A DNA stretch of 64,000 nucleotides from Gemmatimonadaceae bacterium (GTDB lineage: Bacteria > Gemmatimonadota > Gemmatimonadetes > Gemmatimonadales > Gemmatimonadaceae), in assembly GCA_036003045.1 (NCBI GenBank), contig DASYSS010000010.1:1-64000 (forward strand), written 5' to 3'. Shown here in pieces: positions 33,920-42,620 of the stretch. A program made the translations under genes and the position numbers. Under the pieces are notes generated by a model, which was not told where the DNA came from, ran no database searches, and saw only the letters and a list, made by a program, of their open reading frames with translations. The number at the start of each line of letters is the position of its first letter. Positions within the stretch are counted from its first letter, which is position 1.

Positions 33920-35503
33920 ATGCGACCCGGCGAGAGTCATCCACCGTTTCAGCTGGGCCCACTGGGCAGGACGGTCGCACCGTTCTTGTCGGCTGCGATC
34001 GTTCTGGTGTTCGGCGTCATGGCATACGAGGGCGTTCAACGCACGCGCGATGCGGCGCGCGTCGTCGCCCACACGCACCAGGTGATCGAGGCGAACAGCC
34101 AGGTGTTGGCCCGGATGGTCGACGCCGAGACGGGCGAACGGGGATACGTCATCACGGGCGACACCGCGTTTCTCGATCCGTATCGAGGCGCCGAAGAAGA
34201 CGCCGTCTCCTACGTCGCCGACCTTCGCCGTCTCACCGCGGACAACGCTCCGCAGCAGGCACGAGTCGATACATTGGCCGACCTGGTGCACCGACGCTTC
34301 GCGGTTCTAGCGTCGCGTATCGCCACGCGGCGGGACCGCGGCTTCGAGCGCGTTCGCGCCGACTTGATGGCCGACAACGGAGGCAAGCCGTTGATGGATT
34401 CCGCGCGTGCCATTCTCGCCACGATTAGCCGTGAGCAGACGCGCCTCCTCGAGAATCGCACCGCCAGCCAACAGGCGAACCAGAGCCGATTCGTGTGGAT
34501 CGTCATCCTGGGCGCGGGCGCGGCGGCGCTTCTCGCTTTGGTCATCAGCACGATCTTGTCGAGGTCGGCGGCGACCGAGGCGCGCCTGTCACGCGAAGTG
34601 CACCAACGTGCCGACGAGCTCGAGTCGGCGAACACGAGCCTGCACGACCAAGCCGTCGAGATGGAAATGATGAACGAGCATCTGCAAGCGACCAATGAGC
34701 AGCTTCAGAATCAGGCGGCCGAGATGGAGTCGTTGAACGCCGAACTTCAGACGACGAACGATCAGTTGGCGGATCGAACGATCGAAGCCGAGCAGGCGAA
34801 TCGCGTCAAGGCGGAGTTTCTCGCGAACATGAGCCACGATCTTCGTACTCCGCTCAACGCGATCGTCGGCTACGTCGATCTGCTCGAAACGGGCGTGCAC
34901 GGGCCCATGGGAACGGAGCAGGCGAACGATCTTCGCCGTATCAAGCGCAGCGCCGGGCATTTGCGGGGACTCATTTCGGAAGTGCTCGATTTCGCCAAGA
35001 TCGAAGCCGGTCAGGTGCAGATATCGATCGACGAGTTTCCGATGGAAAGCGCTCTCGCCGAATTGCGGCCCATGGTCGAGCAGCAGATCGCCGCGAAAGG
35101 CTTGACGCTCGAGACGTCGTGCGCCGCGGGCATGATCGTGCGCGCCGACCGAGAGAAAGTCGATCAGATTCTCGTGAATCTGGTCGCGAACGCGATCAAG
35201 TTCACCGAGGCCGGCGGTAAGGTGGAAATCGATTGCCGTCCCGACGGACAATGGGTCCGTGCCGACGTGCGGGACACCGGAGGCGGCATCCCGCCGAGCC
35301 AGCTCGATGCGATCTTCGTTCCGTTCGTGCAGCTCGAGCCGAGCGGCTACCGGGGGAACGATCGCGGGGTCGGGCTTGGCTTGGCCATCAGCCGTCAGCT
35401 CGCGCGCGCGATGCGCGGCGACGTGACCGTGTCGAGTGTGCTCGGCGGCGGAAGCACGTTCACGTTGCGTCTTCCGCGCGCGCACGTGGATGCAAAGATG
35501 TAA
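33920..35503 (+). CDS. CHASE3-domain sensor histidine kinase
   Basis: 527 residues. Helix 1 (VAPFLSAAIVLVFGVMAYEG) is followed by a periplasmic CHASE3 domain with the signature MVDAETGERGYVITGD, then helix 2 (VWIVILGAGAAALLALVI). A coiled coil of heptad-like Q/N-rich repeats (about 235-300) leads to HisKA with phosphoacceptor His in ANMSHDLRTPLNAIVG. The ATPase domain has the N-box NLVANAIKF, DTGGGIP and GVGLGLAIS. It should autophosphorylate in response to an unknown periplasmic cue. The stop codon abuts a stranded LuxR-type HTH, probably what is left of its partner regulator. Confidence 0.93.
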   Translation: MRPGESHPPFQLGPLGRTVAPFLSAAIVLVFGVMAYEGVQRTRDAARVVAHTHQVIEANSQVLARMVDAETGERGYVITGDTAFLDPYRGAEEDAVSYVADLRRLTADNAPQQARVDTLADLVHRRFAVLASRIATRRDRGFERVRADLMADNGGKPLMDSARAILATISREQTRLLENRTASQQANQSRFVWIVILGAGAAALLALVISTILSRSAATEARLSREVHQRADELESANTSLHDQAVEMEMMNEHLQATNEQLQNQAAEMESLNAELQTTNDQLADRTIEAEQANRVKAEFLANMSHDLRTPLNAIVGYVDLLETGVHGPMGTEQANDLRRIKRSAGHLRGLISEVLDFAKIEAGQVQISIDEFPMESALAELRPMVEQQIAAKGLTLETSCAAGMIVRADREKVDQILVNLVANAIKFTEAGGKVEIDCRPDGQWVRADVRDTGGGIPPSQLDAIFVPFVQLEPSGYRGNDRGVGLGLAISRQLARAMRGDVTVSSVLGGGSTFTLRLPRAHVDAKM

Positions 35504-35505
35504 AC

Positions 35506-35721
35506 GCTGGGGACGGAGCCGAGCGACTGACCGCTCGCGAATCGGAGCTGCTTCACCTTCTCGGCCTGGGGCACAGCAATAAGGAGATCGCCGCGGTGCT
35601 CTCGGTCAGCGTCAAGACGGTCGAGACCCACCGAGCCACCGGAATGGTCAAGCTCGGTCTGTCGAACCGCGCGGCGCTCGTTCGCTTCGCGATGTCCGAA
35701 GCGTTGATGCGCGCAGAGTAG
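35506..35721 (+). pseudogene. LuxR/NarL-type HTH domain without receiver or start codon
   Basis: In the frame after the kinase stop, 71 codons encode ERLTARESELLHLLGLGHSN, KEIAAVLSVSVKTVETHR and LGLSNRAALVRFA, a complete LuxR-type DNA-binding domain. There is no plausible ATG, GTG or TTG just before it: the frame enters directly from inside the kinase gene. NarL-family regulators have a receiver of about 130 residues in front, which is absent. Expression would need a fusion by frameshift with the kinase. The last 74 bases overlap the 3' end of the DUF1697 gene on the other strand. Confidence 0.6.
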
Positions 35722-36253
35722 GCGCGCTGTTCGGTTGAGCCAGCAGCGCGACGATCGTCGCGATCGTATTCCAATTTCTCGTCGTGACCGGCCCGCCGAC
35801 GAGCTTGTCGAGCTGGCCGAGGTAGCCGATCGTCTTCATGTGCCGGCGATACTCGCCGAAGACGAACTGACCCTCCACGGCGAGAACCCTGACGAGCCAT
35901 CTGCCCGCGTGCGGGAGTTGCACCGGAAGCGACGGCTGGAGACGGCTCGCCTTCGACCGCACGCTGACGAAGCGGACGACACCGGCGCGCGGCGGTCGCG
36001 CGTCATACGGATGCTCCGCGTGCGCGCAGAGCAGGTCACGCGCGTCGCAGATCATGACGTGCGTGTCGAAGGGGAGCGCGCTCCGAAGCGCCGCCTCGAA
36101 CGCGGACCGAGAACCGGCATTGCGCACGACGAAGGTGCCGGCGGCGCCGATGTTCACGACGTCGTACCGTTCGAGTTGCGTGGCGAGCAACGAAGGGCGA
36201 AACCTACGGTGCCCGCCAACGTTCACGCCGCGGAGAAAGACGACCAGCGCCAT
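35648..36253 (-). CDS. DUF1697 family protein
   Basis: 201 residues. The start MALVVFLRGVNVGGHRRF matches the family pattern (FLRGINVGG), and NWNTIATIVALLA is its usual C-terminal end. A further 25 residues of Ser/Arg/Thr-rich sequence follow that position, running across the stranded HTH domain on the other strand; this looks like loss of the original stop codon. Function of DUF1697 is unknown. The gene is single, without operon partners. Confidence 0.8.
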   Translation of the reverse strand: MALVVFLRGVNVGGHRRFRPSLLATQLERYDVVNIGAAGTFVVRNAGSRSAFEAALRSALPFDTHVMICDARDLLCAHAEHPYDARPPRAGVVRFVSVRSKASRLQPSLPVQLPHAGRWLVRVLAVEGQFVFGEYRRHMKTIGYLGQLDKLVGGPVTTRNWNTIATIVALLAQPNSAPTLRASTLRTSRSERAPRGSTDRA

Positions 36254-36383
36254 GCTCCGATTCTAGGCCCGCGCGCGGCGCGCGCTAGAAGGGGGCGCGA
36301 ACGCCGAGGCGAATCCGTGAGCATAGACGAAAGCGCGCGACGCATTGCATCTTCGCATGATCATCCTCTTTGGGAGTCCTACC

Positions 36384-36938
36384 TCATCGAGGGGGAACCC
36401 GGCCCAGGCTGTTCCGCATGAACTTCCCACGTTGACCCGTGACGTCGATTCCCCACGCGATCGCGAAAAAAAGAAGCTCGCCTGCGCTGAACCGCTCGGC
36501 GTATCGGTCGAGAATCGCGCCCCAGCCGATCGCGTAGCCGCCGCGCGACCGGCGGGCCGCATCGCCCATCCGCTCCCAGCCGGAGGACACGAGCTCCAGC
36601 CTCGTTCCGGTCGCCTCGGGCGTGAACGACACGTCGACGCGTTGCGCGTCCTGTTCCGCATACGACGCATGGAAGGTGAAGGCGATCCGGCGCGGCGGAT
36701 CGAAGGCGGTGACCGTGCCCCAGGCGTAGCGCGTTCCGTCGTAGTGCTCCTCGAACAGCGCGCCGCCGACGCGCGGCTCGAGCACGACGCGTTTCACCCG
36801 CCGGCCACCGATGGAGTGCGTATAGCGCGGCCACCACGCGCCGAAGTCAATCGCGAATCGGCGGAACGCTTCGTCCGGCGGCCACGACACCGACACGGCG
36901 CGGACAATGGGCGACGTATCGACGGGGTTTCGCGTCAT
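36384..36938 (-). CDS. SRPBCC (AHSA1-like) domain protein
   Basis: 184 residues. Typical START-like features: SIVRAVSVSWPPDEAFRRFA style opening (here IVRAVSVSWPPDEAFRRF), GGALFEEHYDG, WGTVTAFDPPRRIAFTFH and RLELVSSGWERMG. Such proteins bind hydrophobic ligands in a deep cavity. The gene overlaps the preceding ArsR-type regulator by ATGA (36935-36938), the common ArsR-SRPBCC pairing, so they are one operon. The role is probably a small-molecule response, details unknown. Confidence 0.88.
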   Translation of the reverse strand: MTRNPVDTSPIVRAVSVSWPPDEAFRRFAIDFGAWWPRYTHSIGGRRVKRVVLEPRVGGALFEEHYDGTRYAWGTVTAFDPPRRIAFTFHASYAEQDAQRVDVSFTPEATGTRLELVSSGWERMGDAARRSRGGYAIGWGAILDRYAERFSAGELLFFAIAWGIDVTGQRGKFMRNSLGRVPPR

Positions 36939-37315
36939 GGGTGCGACGCCGTCTGCCGGCGCTTTGAGGTCGATTGTCGCGCGCCTGCTTTGCGAGGCTT
37001 ACCCTTGGATCGCGCGACCGGCGCTGGATCGCTCGCGGCGTACGCGGCGAGCACGTCGTCCCACAGCGACTCGACGTAACGGCGGAGCGCGTCGAGCCCC
37101 TCGCGCGATGCCTGGTAGTAGCGGCGCGTTCCCTGCGGGCTGTGGGTCACCAGCGCCGCGTGACGAAGCACGCGCAGATGCTGCGAGGCGGTCGGCTGGC
37201 GGACGCGCACGCGCTCGGCGAGTTCGCCGACGGTGCGCGGCCGCTCGCGCAGCGCTTCGAACATCGCGCGCCGGGTGGGATCGGCGAGCGCGACAAGTGT
37301 ATCTACATAGGTCAT
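36935..37315 (-). CDS. ArsR-family winged-helix repressor
   Basis: 126 residues. VALADPTRRAMFEALRERP, TVGELAERVRVRQPTASQHL and RRYYQASREGLDALRRYV make an unmistakable ArsR winged helix. Metal-binding ELCV(C/G)D is absent, which places it among the metal-free SRPBCC-linked group. The Lys/Arg-rich tail of about 25 residues is extra. The start ATG at 37315 lies in the inverted repeat at 37313-37330. It likely represses itself and the SRPBCC gene. Confidence 0.92.
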   Translation of the reverse strand: MTYVDTLVALADPTRRAMFEALRERPRTVGELAERVRVRQPTASQHLRVLRHAALVTHSPQGTRRYYQASREGLDALRRYVESLWDDVLAAYAASDPAPVARSKGKPRKAGARQSTSKRRQTASHP

Positions 37316-37330
37316 AACCTATATAGTTAT
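37313..37330 (-). promoter_or_regulatory. Likely ArsR operator over the start codon
   Basis: In gene orientation ATAAC, TATATAG, GTTAT, then G completing the ATG. The arms are perfect 5-bp inverted repeats around an AT-rich spacer, in otherwise GC-rich DNA. TTGACG lies about 20 bases upstream of the TATATA and may be the -35. The arms ATAAC/GTTAT equal the outer arms of the PadR operator at 5025. Confidence 0.5.
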
Positions 37331-37366
37331 GGCTGCAGGTAGTCGCGTCAAGCCCCGATCGCCGTA

Positions 37367-38791
37367 TCACGCGGCCGCTTCCGCGCCGTCGTGGCAGGGC
37401 AGGGAAAAGTTGATCGTCGTCGTGTCGCCCGGAACGCTCTCCGCCCACATGTGACCACCGTGCGCCTCGACGAGGCCGCGCGCGATGTAGAGTCCGAGGC
37501 CCAGGCCGGACACGCCGCTGCCGGACGCGCCTTTCGTTCGGCCGAACCGCGTGAAGATCCGAGTGAGCTCTTCCGTCGGGATGCCTTTCCCGTGGTTCAC
37601 GACGCCGAATCGGACGTCGTTGCCGGTCTGCACCAGCTCCACGCGAATGCCTTGCTTCCCGTCGCCGTACTTCACCGCGTTGCTCACGAGATTGCCGAGT
37701 ATCTGCTCGAAGCGGTCGCGATCGACGTACACGGGTAGCAACGCGCCCCCGGCGGCTACGGTGACGTCGCTGTGCGGCGTCAAATGGCGGAGGTGATCGA
37801 GTGTTTCGTGAACGAGCTTCGCGGGTTCGTGCCAGTCGCGCTCGAGCGAAAGCCGGTGCGCCTCGAGCCGAGACACGTCCATCAGGTCGTTCACCATGCG
37901 GTTGAGCGAACGCGCGGCTGATCGGATGTGGTGTACGCTCGCCGCCACGGGTTTTGTGACGTCGCCCGGCTGAGCGTCGGGCAGCATCTCGGCAGACATC
38001 GCGATGACGCCGATCGGCTGGCGCAGGTCGTGGGCGACGACCGACGTCCACTCCTCTTTCATGCGCTCGAGCGTCTTGACGTGCGTGATGTCCTGCGACG
38101 TCCCGCGCAGGCCGACGAGGTGTCCGGACGAATCGCGCACCGCCTCCGCGTGCGTCGAGACCCAACAGCTGCCCCCGTCCGGAAAAACCGCTTCCAACTC
38201 GAGCTCGAAGGGTGTTCCGTCACGCATCATGCGCTCGACCGCCGCGCGAATCGAGGCCGCGCTCTCGGGGGTGAAGAAGCGGCCGAGCTCCTCCGGTCCG
38301 GGCAGCGGCAGCGCGGGATCACGCCGGTGTATGCGATACAGCTCGGGGGACCACCAGCCCGTCTTGGTGCGAAAGTCCCAGGCCCAACTCCCGATGTGCG
38401 CGAGCCGCTGCGCTTCCTCGAGCTCGTTCGCCGTGGTGCCGAGCGCGCGCCTCGCCCGTCGCAGGCTCTCGTGGAAATAGCTGACCGCGGTGCCGATCGC
38501 GAGAAAGATGACGACGGTGAGGAAATACGCCGGGTCCGTGGCGGCGCGGCCGTTCTCTGGCGGCATGAGGAACCACCACACGAGCGCGGCTGAAAGGATC
38601 GTCGATGCGATGCCGGCCTCGAGACCGCCAAGCCAGGAGCTGACGATCACCGCGGCGTTGAACATCAGCCACCGTGTGACCGTGGAGAGCAATATTGCCT
38701 CGGCCGCGAACGCGACCAGCGGCGGAAGCACGGCGCAGAGCGCCACGCGAAGTGCCCGGCCCGGTCCGGTGTTCCAAAAGCGTTTCGCCAC
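37367..38791 (-). CDS. Sensor histidine kinase with DUF4118-type membrane region and PAS domain
   Basis: 474 residues. Four helices in the first 110 residues include SSWLGGLEAGIASTILSA, the KdpD-like DUF4118 pattern. A PAS domain follows (LAHIGSWAWDFRTKTGWWS to GLRGTSQDITHVK). HisKA has its phosphoacceptor in SVVAHDLRQPIGVI, and the ATPase domain has NLVSNAVKYGDG and GLGLGLYIARG. It senses a cytoplasmic or membrane cue. No response regulator is adjacent; the ArsR-SRPBCC operon lies downstream on the same strand but is separated by its own promoter region. Confidence 0.92.
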   Translation of the reverse strand: MAKRFWNTGPGRALRVALCAVLPPLVAFAAEAILLSTVTRWLMFNAAVIVSSWLGGLEAGIASTILSAALVWWFLMPPENGRAATDPAYFLTVVIFLAIGTAVSYFHESLRRARRALGTTANELEEAQRLAHIGSWAWDFRTKTGWWSPELYRIHRRDPALPLPGPEELGRFFTPESAASIRAAVERMMRDGTPFELELEAVFPDGGSCWVSTHAEAVRDSSGHLVGLRGTSQDITHVKTLERMKEEWTSVVAHDLRQPIGVIAMSAEMLPDAQPGDVTKPVAASVHHIRSAARSLNRMVNDLMDVSRLEAHRLSLERDWHEPAKLVHETLDHLRHLTPHSDVTVAAGGALLPVYVDRDRFEQILGNLVSNAVKYGDGKQGIRVELVQTGNDVRFGVVNHGKGIPTEELTRIFTRFGRTKGASGSGVSGLGLGLYIARGLVEAHGGHMWAESVPGDTTTINFSLPCHDGAEAAA

Positions 38792-38913
38792 GCGCTCTTC
38801 TCCTGCCGAATGGTCGTCGTGCAGGAGCGCGCGGACGATTGGACTTTTGTTATGACGCGAGGCGCCCGCGACGAGTCCGGTCGCGGATCGGCCCGCGTCT
38901 ATTTACTCGATAC

Positions 38914-39369
38914 TCATTTCGGCGCGAGGTAGTCCTGCGCGGCGACGATCTCCCAACCCGCCTTTCGCTTCACCCACGTATCGGTGAACCGGTAGCGATG
39001 GACGAACGGGACACCCTTGCTGCGGCCTTCGACGATGAGCCAACCCGTAACCGCGGCCGTGACGGCGCCGAACTCGTGAACCTCCATCCCTTCATTGCGC
39101 GCCGCCGTCAGCGTGTCGCTGCCGCCGGCGATGTCGTTCAGCACCTCGTCGCGGCGCATCAACTTGTCGTTCTCCGTATAGATGAACTTGGGCGCGAGCA
39201 GCTTGTCGAACAGCGCGCGGTCCCGCTTCACGAGACCCGCGGCCCACTGGTTCTCCAGACGCACGAGCTCGACCGCGCCAGGTTTCGGCTCCTTCACTTT
39301 CTTTTGGGCGAGCGCGGCGGGCGCGAGCAGAACGACGAGAAGAATCGAACGGTCGAATGGAAGTCGCAT
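38914..39369 (-). CDS. Secreted NTF2-like (DUF4440) protein
   Basis: 151 residues from ATG 39369, with GAGG upstream; an extended frame to 39636 runs into the opposite gene region and is rejected. A signal peptide (SILLVVLLAPAALAQ) precedes an NTF2-like cone domain: LENQWAAGLVKRDRALFDKL, FIYTENDKLMRRDE and RYRFTDTWVKRKAGWEIVAA. This is the SnoaL/DUF4440 pattern used for ketosteroid-isomerase-like folds. The function is unknown, possibly ligand binding in the periplasm. Confidence 0.85.
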   Translation of the reverse strand: MRLPFDRSILLVVLLAPAALAQKKVKEPKPGAVELVRLENQWAAGLVKRDRALFDKLLAPKFIYTENDKLMRRDEVLNDIAGGSDTLTAARNEGMEVHEFGAVTAAVTGWLIVEGRSKGVPFVHRYRFTDTWVKRKAGWEIVAAQDYLAPK

Positions 39370-39496
39370 GCGGCCTCGTGAAGGTGCGTTTCGGGATGCT
39401 GGACAATGCGCACGACGCGGCCCGCCTCGCAACGGCGGCCTCGGCCGCGCTCTCGTCTCCGACCGGTATGTAAACTGCCGTCCGCTCGAGCGGGGC

Positions 39497-40540
39497 ATGA
39501 ACAACGATCCGGCGACCGACGTCAGCACCGCGACAAGTTTGCGCTGGCCATTGCTGGTCTTGGCCGTCGGAATCCTCATCGCCGTCGCCCCGTTCGTTTC
39601 GGGGCTCGTGGGGGCGCTCATCCTCTTTGCCCTCACGCGCCGGCTGCACTACCGCCTTGCCACGGTCATCCGGCCGCGCGTGTCCGCGGTCGTGGTCGCC
39701 GTCGGGACGCTGACCGTCGTGCTCGTTCCCGGCGCCTGGCTCGTGACGACGATCGTCAACGAGGCGAAGGACTCGCTCCATGGGCTGAACGCCGAAGACG
39801 TCAATCGGTGGCTCGCGTCGACGCCGTTCGGCGGCTCTGACATGACGAAGGACATCGATGCCATCCTGACCTCGGCGCTCGGTTGGCTGTCCGGTCGCGC
39901 GGTGCGGGTCGTGGGTGGCGTAGCCACGGGGATTCTGAACGTCGTGCTGGCGCTGTTCGGGCTGTACTACCTCCTTCTCAACGCGCCGGCGCTGTGGACG
40001 CGCGTCAAACGATTGATCGGCTTGCCGGAGAGTGTCGCCGATCTACTTGCCGTACGCTTTGGCGCGATCACGGATGCACTCCTTCTCGGCACAATGCTCA
40101 CGTGTGCGCTGCAAGGCACGATCGTCGGCATCGCGTTCGCGCTCGTCGGTCTCCATCCGGCGGTGCTTTGGGGATTCGTCACGGCGTGCGCGGCCGTGCT
40201 GCCGATCCTCGGCAGTGGCTTCGTGTGGTTGCCGGGCATCGTCGTACTGCTCTTCACGCACCGCTTCGGCGCCGCGGCGCTGCTGGCCTTCCTCGGCGGC
40301 GGCATCGCGTCGAACGTCGACAACGTCGTGCGGCTCATAGTGTATCGGCGTGTTTCCGGAATCCATCCGATGGTCACGCTGATCGGCGTTTTCGCCGGAG
40401 TACGCATGTTCGGCCTGATGGGGGCGTTCATTGGACCGCTCGTCCTTTCCTGCTTCGTCGAGCTTCTGTCCGTGTACGACGAGGCGCGGCTCGGGCGGTG
40501 GAGTGGCGCACCGACGGCGGCCGAGTCGCAACCCAGTTGA
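39497..40540 (+). CDS. AI-2E family transporter
   Basis: 347 residues from ATG 39497. Eight or so helices are predicted, with the family's long central amphipathic region (about 95-140) and the conserved late segment VLWGFVTACAAVLPILGSGF followed by GGGIASNVDNVVRLIV. Members include TqsA (autoinducer-2 export) and Na+/H+ or Li+ antiporter-like proteins; substrate here is not known. Its stop lies 14 bases before the alcohol dehydrogenase start, so these two and the stress protein at 41634 may form one transcript. Confidence 0.9.
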   Translation: MNNDPATDVSTATSLRWPLLVLAVGILIAVAPFVSGLVGALILFALTRRLHYRLATVIRPRVSAVVVAVGTLTVVLVPGAWLVTTIVNEAKDSLHGLNAEDVNRWLASTPFGGSDMTKDIDAILTSALGWLSGRAVRVVGGVATGILNVVLALFGLYYLLLNAPALWTRVKRLIGLPESVADLLAVRFGAITDALLLGTMLTCALQGTIVGIAFALVGLHPAVLWGFVTACAAVLPILGSGFVWLPGIVVLLFTHRFGAAALLAFLGGGIASNVDNVVRLIVYRRVSGIHPMVTLIGVFAGVRMFGLMGAFIGPLVLSCFVELLSVYDEARLGRWSGAPTAAESQPS

Positions 40541-40554
40541 CCGAGGACGGCTCG

Positions 40555-41604
40555 ATGCAAGCGATTCGCCTCACCCGCCCGACACACCACGCGAAGGACG
40601 CGCTGCAACTCGAATTCGTCGACGCCCCGCGGCCGCCGTTCGGCGAGAACGACGTACTGATCCGCGTATCGACGTGCGCGGTTTGTCGAACGGATTTGGA
40701 CGTCGCGGAAGGGCGGGTCTCCGCGTCGCACTACCCGGTCGTTCCGGGCCATCAGGCCGTCGGCGAAATCGAGGCGGTCGGTTCTCTCGTGCGCGAGCGA
40801 AAGCAGGGAGACCGAGTCGGCATCGCGTGGATCCGCTGGGCGTGCGGTGAGTGCCGCTGGTGCGTGTCGGGCCAGGAGAATCTCTGTCCTCGATTCCAGT
40901 CGAACGGCTGCGACGGCGACGGCGGATACGCCGAATACGTTTCAGCTCCGGCGGCGTTCACGATTCCGATTCCCGAGTCGCTGGACGACGCGCACGCGGC
41001 GCCGCTGCTGTGCGCCGGCGCAATCGGGTGGCGGTCGCTTCGGCTCGCCGATATCCAGGATGGCGATCCGCTCGGACTGACCGGATTCGGCGCGTCGGCG
41101 CACCTCGTGCTCCCAATGGCGCGCCACCGGCATCCGAGTTCGCCGATCTACGTTTTCGCTCGCAGCGAGAAGGAGCGTGCGTTCGCTCGAGAGCTCGGTG
41201 CGGATTGGGCCGGCGACGCAACGGAGGAGCCACCGCGTCCGCTCGGCGCGATCATCGATACGACGCCGGCGTGGAAACCGGTCGTCGAGGCGCTTTCGAA
41301 ATTGATGCCGGGGGGTCGTCTGGTGATCAACGCCATTCGAAAGAACGACGCCGACCGGTCCGAGCTGATGCGTCTGAAATACGAGACCGATCTGTGGATG
41401 GAACGCGAGATCAAGAGTGTCGCAAACGTGACGCGTCAAGACGTTCGCGATGTGCTGGACGTGGCCGCTCGACTCTCGTTGAGCCCGACGGTCGAGACGG
41501 CGCCGCTCGCCCAAGCGGGCGCCGCGTTGGAGAGAATGCGAACGGGGCAGGCGGTGCAGGGCGCCACCGTGCTCGTTGTGCGGAAGACCTCCGCGCGGGC
41601 GTGA
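40555..41604 (+). CDS. Zinc-dependent alcohol dehydrogenase
   Basis: 349 residues from ATG 40555, with GAGGA upstream. The catalytic zinc Cys is in STCAVCRTDLDVAEG, followed by PGHQAVGEIEAVG, and the structural zinc site is present as CGECRWCVSGQENLC. The nucleotide-binding half has GLTGFGASAHL in place of the more usual GxGxxG, similar to the YjgB/AdhP-like group. It oxidises or reduces an alcohol/aldehyde with NAD(P) in the cytoplasm. The neighbours (AI-2E transporter upstream, universal stress protein downstream, all on one strand) suggest a general stress role. Confidence 0.9.
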   Translation: MQAIRLTRPTHHAKDALQLEFVDAPRPPFGENDVLIRVSTCAVCRTDLDVAEGRVSASHYPVVPGHQAVGEIEAVGSLVRERKQGDRVGIAWIRWACGECRWCVSGQENLCPRFQSNGCDGDGGYAEYVSAPAAFTIPIPESLDDAHAAPLLCAGAIGWRSLRLADIQDGDPLGLTGFGASAHLVLPMARHRHPSSPIYVFARSEKERAFARELGADWAGDATEEPPRPLGAIIDTTPAWKPVVEALSKLMPGGRLVINAIRKNDADRSELMRLKYETDLWMEREIKSVANVTRQDVRDVLDVAARLSLSPTVETAPLAQAGAALERMRTGQAVQGATVLVVRKTSARA

Positions 41605-41633
41605 TCTCTGCTACGGTCTCAGTCGAGACCCTC

Positions 41634-42617
41634 ATGTTTCGCAAACTGCTCGTTCCACTCGACCGTTCCTCGCTGGCCGAGGAAGCGATCGGCCACGCCG
41701 CGTCGATCGCCCGTCAATCTCGGGCGACGATCGATCTCGTCCTCGTTCACGAGCCGTTGGCTTTCGGCGGCTTCGCCGATTTGCCTTGGGAAGCTGATTC
41801 GACTGGAGAGCAGAAGTATCTCGAGTCGATCGCCGGGGAGCTCGAATCGGGCGCGAGCGTCAGAGTGACGTGCGCGGTCGTGCGTGGCGCGCCGGGTGAC
41901 ATGATCGGCCAGCGCGCGCGCGACACCGGCGCCGACCTCATCGTCATGACCTCACACGGGCGCACTGGTTTCAGCCGCACCTGGCTGGGCAGCGTCGCCG
42001 ACGCGGTGATGCGAAAGTCGGCGATCCCAGTGCTCATACTGCGGCCGGAGTATGCGACGACGACGCGGCGCACGGCCGTGCAGAGCGTCCAGCGCATCCT
42101 CGTGCCGCTGGACGGTTCGCCGTTGGCCATCGGCGTCCTCCCGGCGGCGATGAATCTCGCGCGCGCGACGCACGCATCGATCGTATTGCTGCGCGTGGTG
42201 CCGGTCGTCCCGGTGATGACGGCATACGAGCCGACTGTGCCGGTGACGAGCATGCCCATCGTCCCGGACGCGGCGGCCACCCAGCAGTTGGCGGACGAGG
42301 CGACCACCGAGCTCGAATCGGTTTCGCGGCGACTGCACGAAGAGACCGGCGTCGCGGTCGAATCGCAGGTCGTCATCGCCGAACAGATCGCGCAGTCGAT
42401 CGTGGACCAGATCGGCGCAAAAGACGTCGACGTCGTCGCGATGTCGACGCACGGCCGAGGGGCGTCGCGCTGGCTGTTCGGGAGCGTCGCCGACAAAGTG
42501 CTTCGATCGAGCCGTGTGCCCGTACTGCTGTATCGTCCGGTCGACGCGCGCGGCGGCGCCGCGGTGGTGGCCGAGCCCGAGATATCGTCGCAGTCACCGA
42601 CAGTCAGACTCGACTGA
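41634..42617 (+). CDS. Tandem universal stress protein (two UspA domains)
   Basis: 327 residues, two Usp domains in a row. Domain 1 begins FRKLLVPLDRSSLAEEAIGH and has the ATP loop TSHGRTGFSRTWLGSVAD. Domain 2 begins RILVPLDGSPLAIGVLPAA and has STHGRGASRWLFGSVADKV. Both keep the G-x2-G-x9-G(S/T) nucleotide pattern in near-complete form, so ATP binding is likely. Its ATG at 41634 lies 29 bases after the dehydrogenase stop. Convergent with the gene at 42621. Confidence 0.92.
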   Translation: MFRKLLVPLDRSSLAEEAIGHAASIARQSRATIDLVLVHEPLAFGGFADLPWEADSTGEQKYLESIAGELESGASVRVTCAVVRGAPGDMIGQRARDTGADLIVMTSHGRTGFSRTWLGSVADAVMRKSAIPVLILRPEYATTTRRTAVQSVQRILVPLDGSPLAIGVLPAAMNLARATHASIVLLRVVPVVPVMTAYEPTVPVTSMPIVPDAAATQQLADEATTELESVSRRLHEETGVAVESQVVIAEQIAQSIVDQIGAKDVDVVAMSTHGRGASRWLFGSVADKVLRSSRVPVLLYRPVDARGGAAVVAEPEISSQSPTVRLD

Positions 42618-42620
42618 CGG

